From positions 62,001-126,000 of the forward strand of contig NZ_QHKS01000005.1 of the NCBI RefSeq assembly GCF_003353175.1: DNA of 64,000 bases, in the 5' to 3' direction. Below, in pieces: positions 43,311 through 53,710 of this stretch. The stretch is from Paraburkholderia lacunae. GTDB lineage: Bacteria; Pseudomonadota; Gammaproteobacteria; Burkholderiales; Burkholderiaceae. Position 1 is the first letter of the stretch. The number at the start of each line of letters is the position of its first letter. The position numbers were made by a program, and so were the translations under genes. The notes below the pieces were generated by a model. That model saw only the letters and a program-made list of their open reading frames with translations. It searched no databases and was not told the DNA's origin.

Positions 43311-44165
43311 TCAGGCAGGCGCGCTGCTGATTAACCACATCGCACCGGGCAATCGCACACTCGCACCGTCCGCATAGGGCGCAAGCGCCTCATGAACAGA
43401 GGCGGTGGCGGCGGAGACGATCTCTGCTGGCTGGTTGCGCAGCCAACTGTTCACGGCGCCGATTTGGGTCGACTGAACCACCGCCTCCTCCAGCCCGCGG
43501 CCGGCGGCGATATCGAGGGCCATGTCGAGTTTCTCGAAGCGCGGCGGCGTCCAACCGGCCGCCGTGACAACCTCGGTCACGTGGTCCCGATCGGCGAAGG
43601 CGAACATTCCGGGAGCGTTCGGCACCGGCTGCGGCCTCGGCGGCAGGTGCCGCGCGGCCGCGGTCATCGGCACTTCCATCCACGGGTTTTCGGCCAGCGA
43701 GCGCCAGCACACGAGCGCCATGCGTGCGTCCGGAGCGGCGGCGCGGCGCATATTGGCGAACGCCGCCACCGGGTCGCCGAAGAACATTACTCCGAAGGCG
43801 GAGATCAGCAAATCGTATTCGTCCAGCGCGGCCGTTGCCGGATCGGTCTGTCGCCAATCGACATTGGCGATGCCGGCGGCGCTCGCGCGCCTTTTACCCT
43901 CAGCAAGCATTGGCCCGGAAATGTCCAACCCCGCCACGCGGCCGGAGGGACCCGCGGCGCGCGCGAATTCCAGCGTGGGCGCGCCACAACCACAGCCGAT
44001 ATCCACCACCCGTTCGCCGGCACGCGGAGCGGCAAAGACAAGCAAGGCGTTTGTCACCGGCGCGAGCGTGATGTCGGTGTGCTCCTGTCGAGCCACCCAG
44101 ATGTCGCCGCCGTTCCCGTTCCAGAAGGCAAGCATGTCGGCGTTGATCTCTTCGGGCGAGGCCAT
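43311..44165 (-). CDS. SAM-dependent methyltransferase
   Basis: A 284-residue class I methyltransferase. Motif I is VVDIGCGCGAPTLEF (about 52-66), motif II is VAGLDISGPML, and FFGDPVAAFANMRRAAAPDARMALVCW is the characteristic post-strand-4/5 segment of UbiE-like enzymes. GGAG lies 8 nt before ATG 44165; the frame extends upstream to 44444 without a start signal and into the LysR gene region. It is on the same strand as the LysR gene with a 91-bp gap. Substrate unknown. Confidence 0.87.
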   Translation of the reverse strand: MASPEEINADMLAFWNGNGGDIWVARQEHTDITLAPVTNALLVFAAPRAGERVVDIGCGCGAPTLEFARAAGPSGRVAGLDISGPMLAEGKRRASAAGIANVDWRQTDPATAALDEYDLLISAFGVMFFGDPVAAFANMRRAAAPDARMALVCWRSLAENPWMEVPMTAAARHLPPRPQPVPNAPGMFAFADRDHVTEVVTAAGWTPPRFEKLDMALDIAAGRGLEEAVVQSTQIGAVNSWLRNQPAEIVSAATASVHEALAPYADGASVRLPGAMWLISSAPA

Positions 44166-44256
44166 CCGGGTTCTCCTACCAGGCGGGTGAGCACGTTGCG
44201 GCTTCGCCGAGCGTACAGCAAGCGGCGGCGCGGCGCTTGCATTCGATGCCGGGAAG

Positions 44257-45150
44257 TTACGTCCCTTGGCGCAGCGCATTAGCAACGACGACAAACGCAG
44301 GAGTCGGCTGGTGGCGGGTAGGGTAGTACAGGTGAAAGCCAGAGAACGACGGGCACCAGTCGGACAGCACCCGCAGCAGCTCCCCGCTGTTGAGCTGCGA
44401 TAAGACCCGTTGTTCGGGAACAAAGGCGAGACCGACTCCGGCAAGCGCGGCTTTCACTGCCATTGTCCCGGTATTGAAGACAAGTTGCCCTTCGACGCGC
44501 ACGTTCAACTCGCGCCCGCCTTTCTTGAACTCCCACGCGTAAAGACCACCGGCGGTTGGCAACCGGATGTTAATGCAGTTATGCGCCGTCAATTCCTGCG
44601 GCGTCTTCGGCTTTGGATGAGTGGCGAAATAGCTGGGAGTGCCAACAACGGCCATGCGCACGTCCGGTCCGATGCGAACGGCAACCATGTCCCTGGCAAC
44701 CTGTTCTCCCAGCCGCACGCCTGCGTCGAGCCGTTGTTCGACGATGTCCGTGAGTCCGTTGTCGACTACGATTTCGATCGTTATGTCCGGATAGTCGGGC
44801 AACAGCCGTTCGATCACCGGCCACAGCAGCAGTTCTGCCGCGTACTCTCCGGCGGCAATGCGTACAGTGCCCGCCGGCGTATCCCGCAAAGCGGTGAGCG
44901 CACTCAGCTCCGCCTCGATCTCATCGAGCCGGGGGCCGACCGACTGGATCAGCCGTTCGCCCGCTTCGGTCGGCGAGATCTTGCGTGTTGTCCTCGTCAA
45001 AAGCCGGAGTCCGAGCCGCGCTTCGAGATTACGCACCGTCTGGCTAAGCGCCGACTGCGAAACGCCGAGCTTCGCGGCGGCCTTGGTAAAGCTGCCCTCG
45101 CGAGCGACGCAGAGAAATGCCGTGATATCGGATAGATCGGAACGCGCCAT
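44257..45150 (-). CDS. LysR-family regulator
   Basis: A 297-residue LysR-type regulator. The N-terminal helix-turn-helix (about 1-60) has FLCVAREGSFTKAAAKLGVSQSALSQTVRNLEARLG, followed by a periplasmic-binding-like effector domain. It is closest in pattern to regulators of aldo/keto-reductase and oxidoreductase loci. It is divergent from the cupin gene across 100 bp, which is where its operator should be; it likely controls the cupin-aldo/keto reductase operon. The effector is unknown. Confidence 0.92.
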   Translation of the reverse strand: MARSDLSDITAFLCVAREGSFTKAAAKLGVSQSALSQTVRNLEARLGLRLLTRTTRKISPTEAGERLIQSVGPRLDEIEAELSALTALRDTPAGTVRIAAGEYAAELLLWPVIERLLPDYPDITIEIVVDNGLTDIVEQRLDAGVRLGEQVARDMVAVRIGPDVRMAVVGTPSYFATHPKPKTPQELTAHNCINIRLPTAGGLYAWEFKKGGRELNVRVEGQLVFNTGTMAVKAALAGVGLAFVPEQRVLSQLNSGELLRVLSDWCPSFSGFHLYYPTRHQPTPAFVVVANALRQGT

Positions 45151-45250
45151 TTATAAGTCCACCTTCTAACTTCATGCGGATTTTAGCTCTTTATCGAAGG
45201 AAGACGCGTTGCTACATTGAAAGTCGAGGCAACTAACGCAAGGAACACTC

Positions 45251-46656
<1,406 letters not shown>

Positions 46657-46679
46657 CTCGTATCCACCCAACGCGCTCA

Positions 46680-46949
46680 TTGGCGCAAGGATGCGTGCTC
46701 TCCGAAGGGCTGCGCCAGGAGGTAAAGCCTCACAACATCCGCACGACGATCATTTCGCCGGGCGCGGTGCAATCGGAACTGCCGCAAAGCGTCACAGAAG
46801 CGGACGTGGCCGCAGGCATCGCCGACTTCTACGAGAAGTTCGCGATTCCCGCGGACAGCTTCGCCCGCATGGTGGCTTTCGCGATCCAGCAGCCGGAGGA
46901 CGTGGATGTGAACGAGATCCTGTTCCGGCCAACGGCTCAGGAACTATGA
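46680..46949 (+). pseudogene. C-terminal remnant of a short-chain dehydrogenase gene
   Basis: The frame ending with TGA 46947-46949 encodes [20 protein letters not shown] followed by [30 protein letters not shown] and a C terminus typical of YdfG-like SDRs. It begins without start codon, and a frameshift near 46700 separates ARMRAL (the start of the helix after YxxxK) from the rest. The N-terminal two thirds, including cofactor and catalytic Tyr, is gone. It starts 24 bp after the aldo/keto reductase stop. Confidence 0.7.
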
Positions 46950-46971
46950 GGCGAACGAGAAACGGCCTCGA

Positions 46972-47366
46972 ATGACAAGGATCCTGATCCTCGGCGCCAA
47001 CGGCCAGTTGGCCCGCAATACCACAGGGTGCTGCTCGGCACGACCGATGCCAGGTTGACGCTGTATCTGCGTCGGGCGAGCAGGCTGGCGAATCCCGATA
47101 CGGGAAGGTGCACAGTCGTCTAAGGCGATGTGCTCGATCCGTGTCGCGACTCCGCAGCGGTAATCGAGGCGTCCGATCTCGACTAAACGGTCCTTCGGTC
47201 TGGCTGGTTCACACTCGACCCCGCAGGGCCGTACAACATTACGCGCAAGGGCAAGCCGTTCGTGGGTCACGACATATCGCTCGACAGCCTTGCGGGGCTG
47301 ATCGCGAAGATTGCGAGCACGCCTGATCTCCACGTTCGCGAGAGCATCGGCGACAGCGATCGGTGA
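46972..47366 (+). pseudogene. Broken NAD(P)H-binding (NmrA/epimerase-like) gene
   Basis: ATG 46972 opens a frame with the Rossmann start TRILILGANGQLARNT, which breaks after about 17 codons. The pieces LLGTTDARLTLYLRRASRLANP and a GDVLDP segment follow in another frame. The last part, GWFT...YNITRKGKPFVGHDISLDSL, ends in TGA 47364-47366. At least two frameshifts and an internal deletion are needed to join them. Intact homologues are NAD(P)H-binding proteins of about 215 residues. Confidence 0.7.
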
Positions 47367-47395
47367 ACTGGAAAACGAGGAGGGAGATCATCCAA

Positions 47396-47560
47396 AAAGT
47401 TGTCGTTGTTATCGGCCCCGGATCGATCGGGCAGGCCATAGCGCGTCGGGTAGGCGCGGGAAGGCAACTGCTGCCCGCGGATCTGCGCGAGGAGAATGCC
47501 ACTTCAGCCGCCAAAACGCTCAGCGAAGCGGGCTTCGATGTCACGACGGAGGTTGCAGGG
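47396..47560 (+). pseudogene. N-terminal remnant of a second SDR gene
   Basis: The frame encodes KVVVVIGPGSIGQAIARRVG (nucleotide motif GxGSIG) and ADLREENATSAAKTLSEAGF, the start of an SDR of about 275 residues. Similarity ends near 47560, after TEVAGTRN, in unrelated sequence. The start codon is not obvious (ATC-CAA precedes KVVV), and catalytic residues are absent. It is the third broken oxidoreductase gene in a row. Confidence 0.65.
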
Positions 47561-48012
47561 ACGCGAAATAATTGTGTCAACGGGGAAGCCGGGTGGCACC
47601 CGCCCGGGCGGCAGCATTCGGCGAGCGGAGGGCGCCGCTCGTCCGGCACCGGTCGGCCATTTACGGTCGTTGGCAAGCTTTCTCATGCAGTCATTCGAAC
47701 GTCGGCTTCAAGTTGGCAACGGACGCATGCGTTCCGATCGCGTCCGTCGCATCGTCAGCCATTCCGTACGTTGGTGAACCGTTGGTTTCTGTTACTCGCG
47801 AATGTCCGCATACTTTGCTGTCAAAAGAGTGAACCCGATATCCACGCTTTGTTTAATCGGGGGCACCTGCTTGTGTTTGCGCCAGCCGTTGACCTGAAGC
47901 CACACTGTCGTAGCCTAACCATTAGGATTAGTCCACTGCTCTTGCTTGTCTATACGTATGCTCCATCTTGCGTCCGAGTAATCCACCTAGCGTGCCTTAC
48001 CGACGTACAACA
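47561..48012. other. Low-GC gene-free segment after the oxidoreductase remnants
   Basis: About 450 bp, AT-richer towards 47880-48000, with no convincing gene on either strand. The long plus frame that crosses it is the unrelated tail of the SDR remnant. An imperfect palindrome, CTAACCATTAGGATTAG, is at 47915-47931. Confidence 0.4.
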
Positions 48013-48177
48013 CTACCCCTTGTTGAACAGGCTCACGACACGGGACATAGATTTCGCTGCCAGAACGAGCAGAGCGCCGGAGAGGCTGTAGTCGACGTGG
48101 TGCATCAGGTCGGTCAAATAGAACATGCTTAGCGCGATGAGCGGGTGGTACATCGCACGGCTTATCAGGCTTTTCAT
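48013..48177 (-). CDS. Small membrane protein (hypothetical)
   Basis: A 54-codon frame starting at ATG 48177 (weak GAGATACCG upstream). It has a basic start (MKSLISR), one or two hydrophobic segments (MYHPLIALSMFYLTDLM and YSLSGALLVLAAKS) and a basic end (SRVVSLFNKG). The pattern suggests a short hairpin or single-helix inner-membrane protein. No family recognised. The open frame extends upstream without a start signal. Coding is uncertain, but the amphipathic composition is unlike the neighbouring non-coding DNA. Confidence 0.4.
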   Translation of the reverse strand: MKSLISRAMYHPLIALSMFYLTDLMHHVDYSLSGALLVLAAKSMSRVVSLFNKG

Positions 48178-48381
48178 CGGTATCTCACGCGGTTTCGTTT
48201 GCACGAACCGGTAAGTCACTGTGCGTGAACCGATCTGCGCAAGTTTCGTGGTGCGCCAGGCTTCCGGAATCCGTGGAAGATTTGGCTGCGAAGTACGGAT
48301 GACGCTGATCTGCCACGCCCCGTCCTGTGATGAACTTTGCCTCTCGCAACCTGTTGCCGTCCTGCCCGTGCGTCGACGTTT

Positions 48382-48457
48382 CTTGTCCGATCGTCCAAGT
48401 CTTGCCGATGGTTCGCCTGTCCATTGCAGGGCGTCCAGAAAGCTTGTCCGATCCTCC
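48382..48457. promoter_or_regulatory. Direct repeat CTTGTCCGATCNTCC, possible regulator site
   Basis: CTTGTCCGATCGTCC (48382-48396) and CTTGTCCGATCCTCC (48443-48457) are 61 bp apart (six helical turns). They lie in the 690-bp gene-free region between the small membrane gene and the AraC gene. AraC proteins bind such direct repeats; which regulator uses them is unknown. The rest of 48178-48868 shows no gene. Confidence 0.4.
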
Positions 48458-48868
48458 TGCAGAAGAGTGGGATTTGGTTGCACACGGTTGTATCGCGCGG
48501 CGATGCGCCCACACTCATAGGTATCGAGGTAGACCCAAAGGGGTTGTGATGACGAGGCAAGACGTCATCGCATTGGCCCACCGCGAATGCAAATCGCGAT
48601 TGCTACGCAGACCAAGAACGACAGAGGAACGCGCAGACTCAGGACGGCCTGACGCCGGAACTAATCGGAGTCGGACATGCTCGCTAACGGACCGCCTGCG
48701 GACATCCACACGCATCCCGCAGCGATGCATCAAGCTTGGTGAAATCATCGGGAAGGGATTTGTCATCGACCGCCGCCGGAGGTATAACATGTACCCCTTG
48801 GCCAGGTTGAGGAATGACCGGCATCCCGGTTCTCTTGCTCGGGAAATCGCATTTCACGCGAGCTATTC

Positions 48869-49912
48869 ATGGATGCAGTTTCTGACGTTCTGCGCGCCGT
48901 GCGCCTGAGCGGCGCGGTGTATCTGAACGGGACCTTCACGGCACCGTGGTGCGTGATAGGGCGAACAGATGCGGCGCTCTGTGCAGCCTATCTGCCGCAA
49001 TCCGAGCGCGTGATTTCATATCATCTGATCATAGAAGGTAGCTGCTGGGCTCAACTGGAAGACGACCCCAATTCGGCTATTCATCTCAATGCTGGCGAAC
49101 TGCTGGTGGCGCCGCAAGGTGAAACGCATCTGATGGGCAGCGCCGTCGATCTTTCGCCAGTGCCTTCGGAGTTGCTATTAGCCGGCCAGATGGCGGCAAC
49201 GCCTGGCGAGGTGATGACGCTGTCCTACGGAGGCGGGGGACCTACGACTCGCATCGTATGTGGCTTTTTGGCGTGTGACGATACACTGAGCAACCCTCTG
49301 CTCTCATCGCTGCCGCGACTCTTCAAGATTGACATGCGCCACGATCCGCGCGCGGCATGGCTTGAGTCCTCACTCAAGTTTGCTGCCGCCGAGGCGGCGG
49401 ATTCGCGGGCGGGCGGGACGATCGTCCTCGCCAGACTATCGGAGCTCCTGTTTGTCGAGGCGGTCCGTAGCTGTATTGAAACGCTACCTGCGGACCAGAC
49501 AGGATGGCTCGCCGGAGTGCGTGATCGCTATGTGGGACGTGCGCTTTCGTTGCTCCATGCTCAATTGATCCATCCTTGGACCGTCGATGAGCTTGCGCGC
49601 AAGGTGGGATTGTCGCGCTCCGCGTTGGCACAACGCTTCACCGATCTTCTTGGACAACCGCCGATGCAGTACCTGGCGCGATGGCGCATGCAGATCGCGG
49701 CGCAGGAACTTCTGATCGGCAGTAAGTCACTCGCCGCTGTTGCGGAGCAGATTGGTTACGAGTCGGAGGCAGCGTTCAGTCGAGCCTTCAGGCGCGAATT
49801 TGGAATGCCGCCGGCAGGCTGGCGCAAGAGCAAAGGAAAGATGAACGGCGCTGCCGAATCTGCGCAGACCGCCCTCGGCGCGAGTGGCATTGCGCCACCA
49901 CCGCATCATTGA
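48869..49912 (+). CDS. AraC-family regulator with N-terminal cupin domain
   Basis: A 347-residue regulator. The N-terminal half (about 1-190) is a cupin_6-type sensor (GSCWAQLEDDPNSAIHLNAGELLVAPQGETHLMG). The C terminus holds two helix-turn-helix units (about 225-325): WTVDELARKVGLSRSALAQRF and SLAAVAEQIGYESEAAFSRAFRREFGMPPAGWR. Start ATG 48869. Such regulators are usually next to the redox or oxygenase genes they activate; here the downstream diiron protein and OsmC genes are on the same strand, after 312 bp containing strong palindromes, and are the probable targets. Confidence 0.9.
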   Translation: MDAVSDVLRAVRLSGAVYLNGTFTAPWCVIGRTDAALCAAYLPQSERVISYHLIIEGSCWAQLEDDPNSAIHLNAGELLVAPQGETHLMGSAVDLSPVPSELLLAGQMAATPGEVMTLSYGGGGPTTRIVCGFLACDDTLSNPLLSSLPRLFKIDMRHDPRAAWLESSLKFAAAEAADSRAGGTIVLARLSELLFVEAVRSCIETLPADQTGWLAGVRDRYVGRALSLLHAQLIHPWTVDELARKVGLSRSALAQRFTDLLGQPPMQYLARWRMQIAAQELLIGSKSLAAVAEQIGYESEAAFSRAFRREFGMPPAGWRKSKGKMNGAAESAQTALGASGIAPPPHH

Positions 49913-50116
49913 CCCGACTGCCAAGCCCAACGGTGCCTCGATAACACCAGCGAGCGCACGATCTGATCGGCGGCTCATTGCGGCAATTGGCCAGATCGCC
50001 AGATCGCTAGTGTGCCTGCTGCCATGTCCGACGCAACGTTCATTCACACGCGTCAAAGCTGACCAGGCGTTTCGGTCATATCTCCCGGCGGCCCAACCAT
50101 AGAACATCAGGTCTCC

Positions 50117-50173
50117 AAATCGTACATTCGAGTGTACCGGACTGCCAGATCAACCATCTGGTTCTGACCGGTA
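50117..50173. promoter_or_regulatory. Nested palindromes upstream of the diiron gene
   Basis: TACA-TTCGAG-TGTA lies at about 50123-50136. Next to it is a nested inverted repeat: CCAGAT (50145-50150) with ATCTGG (50156-50161), flanked by TACCGG (50135-50140) and CCGGTA (50168-50173). The region is 52-108 bp before the diiron gene start, where an operator or activator site would lie. Confidence 0.55.
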
Positions 50174-50224
50174 GATGAATACTCACAGCTCGACCGCATG
50201 TCGATCCATAATGGGAGAAATGCT

Positions 50225-51157
50225 ATGAACGCAGTATCGCGAGTCTCTGACCGAGACCGTTACGCCCGTTGCATTCGCGCTTCAAAGATGATCAGTTGGG
50301 ACATCGACCGCGATGTGATTGGAGCCCGCACCTTCGACACGTCCCAGAAATATTTGCCCGACGGGCTCTCACTGGCTCCGAAATTCATCACGCTCTCCGA
50401 GATCGAAAAGCGTTTCGTCAGCCAGATTCAGGGACGCACGTATGCCAACGTGTTCGGATTGGTAGAGCGCTTCATCAACGCCAAGGTGCTGGAAGTGAGC
50501 CGTGACTATTGGCTCGGCGATCAGGTGGCGCTTGAAGCGCTGGTCCGGTTTAGCGACGAGGAACTCAAGCATCAGGCGCTGTTTCGTCGCATCGACAAGA
50601 TGATCGGTGAGACCCTTCCACCCGGCTATCACTTCGACGCCGATCCGGATGCCGTTGCCTCTGCAGTCCTCGGGAAAAGCACGTGGGCCGTATTGGCGCT
50701 GACGCTGGATATCGAACTGTTCAGCCAGCTCCACTACCGCCAGAGTATCGATCCAGACGATCAGCTATCGGAGCTATTCAAGAACGTGTTCCTCTACCAC
50801 TGGAAGGAGGAGAGCCAGCACGCCATCCTCGACGAGCTCGAATGGGTCCGTCACGACGCCACTGTGACGGACAGTGATCGCGACAAGGCTGTTGACGAAT
50901 TGATCGAGCTGGTCGCCGCGATCGACGGCATTCTGCAGGCGCAGGCCGCAGCCGACGCGCGTTACTTCAAGGCGAACTGCGGCCGCGCAGTCGACGAGGC
51001 GGAAACCCTGTCGGTCGAAGCGAATTTCCTCGAGGCTTACCGGTGGCAATACATCCACTCGGGTGTACGTCATCCCCATTTCGGGAAGGTCCTTTATAGC
51101 CTCATCTCCGAAGACCAGGGCATGCGCATCCAGGCTGCACTCGCCACACTGCAATGA
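50225..51157 (+). CDS. Ferritin-like diiron protein
   Basis: A 310-residue helical protein with a complete carboxylate-bridged diiron set: Glu81, Glu113-x-x-His116 (DEELKHQ), Glu164 (LDIELF) and Glu196-x-x-His199 (WKEESQHA). This ligand pattern occurs in ferritin-like oxygenases and in AurF-type N-oxygenases; nothing distinguishes an oxygenase from an oxidase or a peroxide-consuming protein. GGGAGA lies 6 nt before ATG 50225. It is 46 bp before an OsmC gene, so the two are probably co-transcribed under the AraC regulator. No reductase partner is adjacent. Confidence 0.8.
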   Translation: MNAVSRVSDRDRYARCIRASKMISWDIDRDVIGARTFDTSQKYLPDGLSLAPKFITLSEIEKRFVSQIQGRTYANVFGLVERFINAKVLEVSRDYWLGDQVALEALVRFSDEELKHQALFRRIDKMIGETLPPGYHFDADPDAVASAVLGKSTWAVLALTLDIELFSQLHYRQSIDPDDQLSELFKNVFLYHWKEESQHAILDELEWVRHDATVTDSDRDKAVDELIELVAAIDGILQAQAAADARYFKANCGRAVDEAETLSVEANFLEAYRWQYIHSGVRHPHFGKVLYSLISEDQGMRIQAALATLQ

Positions 51158-51203
51158 GATTTGCCGAAGCTGAACAATCCACTTGTGTTAAAGGAGATGG
51201 AAT

Positions 51204-51776
51204 ATGAATTCCAATGCACGGACCAACGAACTTAACATCGTTAACGGCCTCAACGTCGACGACCTGTTCGCCCTGATCGAGGTCATCAAGGGAGATGCCT
51301 CGAAAGCCACCACAAGCTGGCGCGTAGCGACGACCTGGCAGGGCCAGACCCGGACTCGCGCCGAGGTAGAGGGATTCTCGATCGGAGGGCAGGATGTGTC
51401 GCGCCGGTTCACGATCGATATCGATGAGCCTTGCGAACTCGGTGGCTCGAATAAGTTTGCCAATCCTCAGGAGCATCTGATCGCGGCGCTAAATTCCTGC
51501 ATAACGGTGGGTTACGTGGCGCAATGCGCCGTCCGCGGGATTACGCTCGAATCGCTGGAGATTGAGACTGAGGGTGAAATCGACCTCAGGGGTTTTCTTG
51601 GGATCGACCCGCAAGTGGCAAACGGCTACGAGAGCCTGCGTTACACCGTTCGTGTTAAAGGCAGCGGTACCAAGCAGCAATTCGCCGAAATCCATGACGC
51701 GGTAATGGCCACTTCCCCTAACGTCTACAATCTGGCGAACGCCGTCGCCTTGAAATCGACTCTTCTGGTCGGGTGA
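51204..51776 (+). CDS. OsmC-family protein
   Basis: A 190-residue OsmC/Ohr-like protein. The family pattern is GGSNKFANPQEHLIAALNSCITVGYVAQCA, with Cys99 in the peroxidatic position; another Cys lies at 108 and one at 77. OsmC proteins reduce organic hydroperoxides with a Cys pair, though many relatives are only loosely characterised. GGAG lies before ATG 51204. It follows the diiron gene by 46 bp. The pairing suggests that the diiron enzyme makes or is damaged by a peroxide or thiol-reactive product that OsmC handles (inference). Confidence 0.85.
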   Translation: MNSNARTNELNIVNGLNVDDLFALIEVIKGDASKATTSWRVATTWQGQTRTRAEVEGFSIGGQDVSRRFTIDIDEPCELGGSNKFANPQEHLIAALNSCITVGYVAQCAVRGITLESLEIETEGEIDLRGFLGIDPQVANGYESLRYTVRVKGSGTKQQFAEIHDAVMATSPNVYNLANAVALKSTLLVG

Positions 51777-52417
51777 ACTTCGCGATGTGGGCGCCGTGAC
51801 CCGAATCGTTTCCGTCGCGCCGCCTTTTTGAAAACGGAAGGAGGTATCCGCAACGGGGATAAGCCTCAGCCTTGCTGAGTACTTAACTTAGCGCAAAAGC
51901 CTTCCTGGAAAAGATCCAACTGGAAACGGGTAGGCCGCAAGCCGAACGCCCGCTTGGAAAGAAATAGTTTGGCCCGCCACGGGCGAGCGCACGCGAGCCA
52001 AATCCCTCGAAACAGGCGTGAGCCAACAACGCCGCCCGCCGACCGACCGCGCTGGACGAGGACCCGTCGGCGGACCTGAACGAGCGAAAGGCCGCTGTAC
52101 CTGGCGGATTCAACCGGTGGATGCAACACACTGGAGACTGCGCAAGCAGTGGGAGTGTTGCAGATGAAACAGCGACGCTCGCGGCGCACACGCGAGCGCT
52201 GGTGTACGAAGAATTTCCTTTATCGACGGCACCCCCTATCGGCTCCGTGCAAGCCACGCGCTTTGCCGCCCCTTCGCCGCCCCTTCACTGATCCAACGCG
52301 CATTGCATGGCTCACGAGGTTTTATCGGCAAATCGGTGTCGAGCTTCCACTAATATTTTTTCTCCAGCGCCAGTTTCGTTTAGCATCTTTGCCACCCTCA
52401 CAAGAACACAGAGAGAC
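51777..52417. other. Gene-free region before nupC
   Basis: About 640 bp with no supported gene. Two small hairpins lie near 51845-51880 (TATCC/GGATA and CTCAG/CTGAG) just after the OsmC gene, and an 11-bp tandem duplication GCCGCCCCTTC is at 52265-52286. The nupC promoter must be in the AT-rich part around 52330-52390. Confidence 0.45.
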
Positions 52418-53695
52418 ATGGCCCTGATCGCTCGAAACCTGCTTGGCATCGCCGTACTGCTGCTCATCGCATTCCTCTTCTCCACCAACCGCCGCGCTAT
52501 CCGATTGCGCACTGTAAGCACAGCGCTGCTCGCACAAATCGGCATCGGGGCGTTCATTCTGTTCGTGCCGATCGGCAAGACGATCCTTGCGGCCGCTGCG
52601 TCCGGCGTCAATCAGGTGCTCGGCTATGGCAATGCGGGCATCGAGTTCCTGTTCGGCGGCCTCGTGCAATCCAAAGTGTTCCAGGTCTTCGGCGACGGCG
52701 GTTTTATTTTCGCCGTGCGTGTGCTGCCGGCCATCATTTTCGTCACCGCGCTGATCTCCGTGCTGTACTACCTCGGCGTCATGCGCTGGATCGTGATCGT
52801 GCTCGGCACGCTGTTTCAGAAGCTGCTGGGCGTATCGAAGCTCGAATCGTTTTCCGCGGTCACCACGATCTTTCTCGGCCAGAGCGAAATGCCTGCCGTG
52901 GTCAAGCCGTTCGCGCGCGACATGACCGGCGCCGAACTGTTCGCGGTGATGTCGAGCGGCATGGCGGCGATTGCCGGGTCGGTGCTGGCGGGCTATGCGG
53001 GCCTCGGCGTGCGGGTCGACTATCTGCTCGCCGCATCGTTCATGGCCGTGCCCGGCGGCCTGCTGTTCGCGAAGATCATCCACCCGTCGACCGAACCGAG
53101 CCGCGTGCATCTCGACAACCTCCACTTCGACGAGAAGCGTCCCGCCAACGTCATCGAAGCCGCGAGTTCGGGTGCCACGGTAGGCCTGAAAATCGCCGTG
53201 ATGGTGGGCGCGATGCTGATCGCGTTCGTCGGATTGATCGCCTTGCTCAACGGTGTTGTGGGCGGTATCGGCGGCTGGTTCGGCCACCCGCAGCTGTCGA
53301 TGCAATCGGTGCTCGGCGCTGTGTTCGCGCCGCTCGCGTATCTGATCGGCGTGCCATGGAACGAGGCTGCGCTGGCCGGCAATTTTCTCGGGCAGAAGAT
53401 CATCCTCAACGAGTTCGTTGCCTATGCGTCGCTGTCGCCGTATCTGAAAGACGCCGCGAGCGTGAGCGCGGCCGGCCTGCGGGCACTCGATCCGCGTACC
53501 ATTGCCATTCTGTCGTTTGCGTTGTGCGGCTTCGCGAACTTCGCGTCGATCGCGGTGCTGACGGGCGGCTTCAGCGCCGTCGCGCCGGAGCGCCGTGCCG
53601 AAGTCGCGCGCTACGGCCTGCGTGTCGTGCTCGCCGCGACGCTCTCGAACCTGATGAGCGCCACGATTGCGGGCATGTTCGTTACGCTCAATTGA
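52418..53695 (+). CDS. nupC: Concentrative nucleoside transporter (NupC family)
   Basis: A 425-residue CNT-family H+/nucleoside symporter with about 10 hydrophobic segments. Family motifs include GYGNAGIEFLFG, AVTTIFLGQSEMPAVVKPFA (the QSE-x-P nucleoside-binding loop), the EAASSGA segment and CGFANFASIAVLTGGFSAV. ATG 52418 follows AGAGAG; the longer frame upstream has no support. First gene of an operon with cdd (15 bp) and a nucleoside hydrolase gene, so it imports pyrimidine and probably purine nucleosides for salvage. Confidence 0.94.
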   Translation: MALIARNLLGIAVLLLIAFLFSTNRRAIRLRTVSTALLAQIGIGAFILFVPIGKTILAAAASGVNQVLGYGNAGIEFLFGGLVQSKVFQVFGDGGFIFAVRVLPAIIFVTALISVLYYLGVMRWIVIVLGTLFQKLLGVSKLESFSAVTTIFLGQSEMPAVVKPFARDMTGAELFAVMSSGMAAIAGSVLAGYAGLGVRVDYLLAASFMAVPGGLLFAKIIHPSTEPSRVHLDNLHFDEKRPANVIEAASSGATVGLKIAVMVGAMLIAFVGLIALLNGVVGGIGGWFGHPQLSMQSVLGAVFAPLAYLIGVPWNEAALAGNFLGQKIILNEFVAYASLSPYLKDAASVSAAGLRALDPRTIAILSFALCGFANFASIAVLTGGFSAVAPERRAEVARYGLRVVLAATLSNLMSATIAGMFVTLN

Positions 53696-53710
53696 ATCGA
53701 GGACCACTGC

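Noticed and set aside
47915-47931. Palindrome-like CTAACCATTAGGATTAG as a quorum-sensing box
   Set aside because: Symmetry is imperfect and there is no LuxR/LuxI-type gene nearby.
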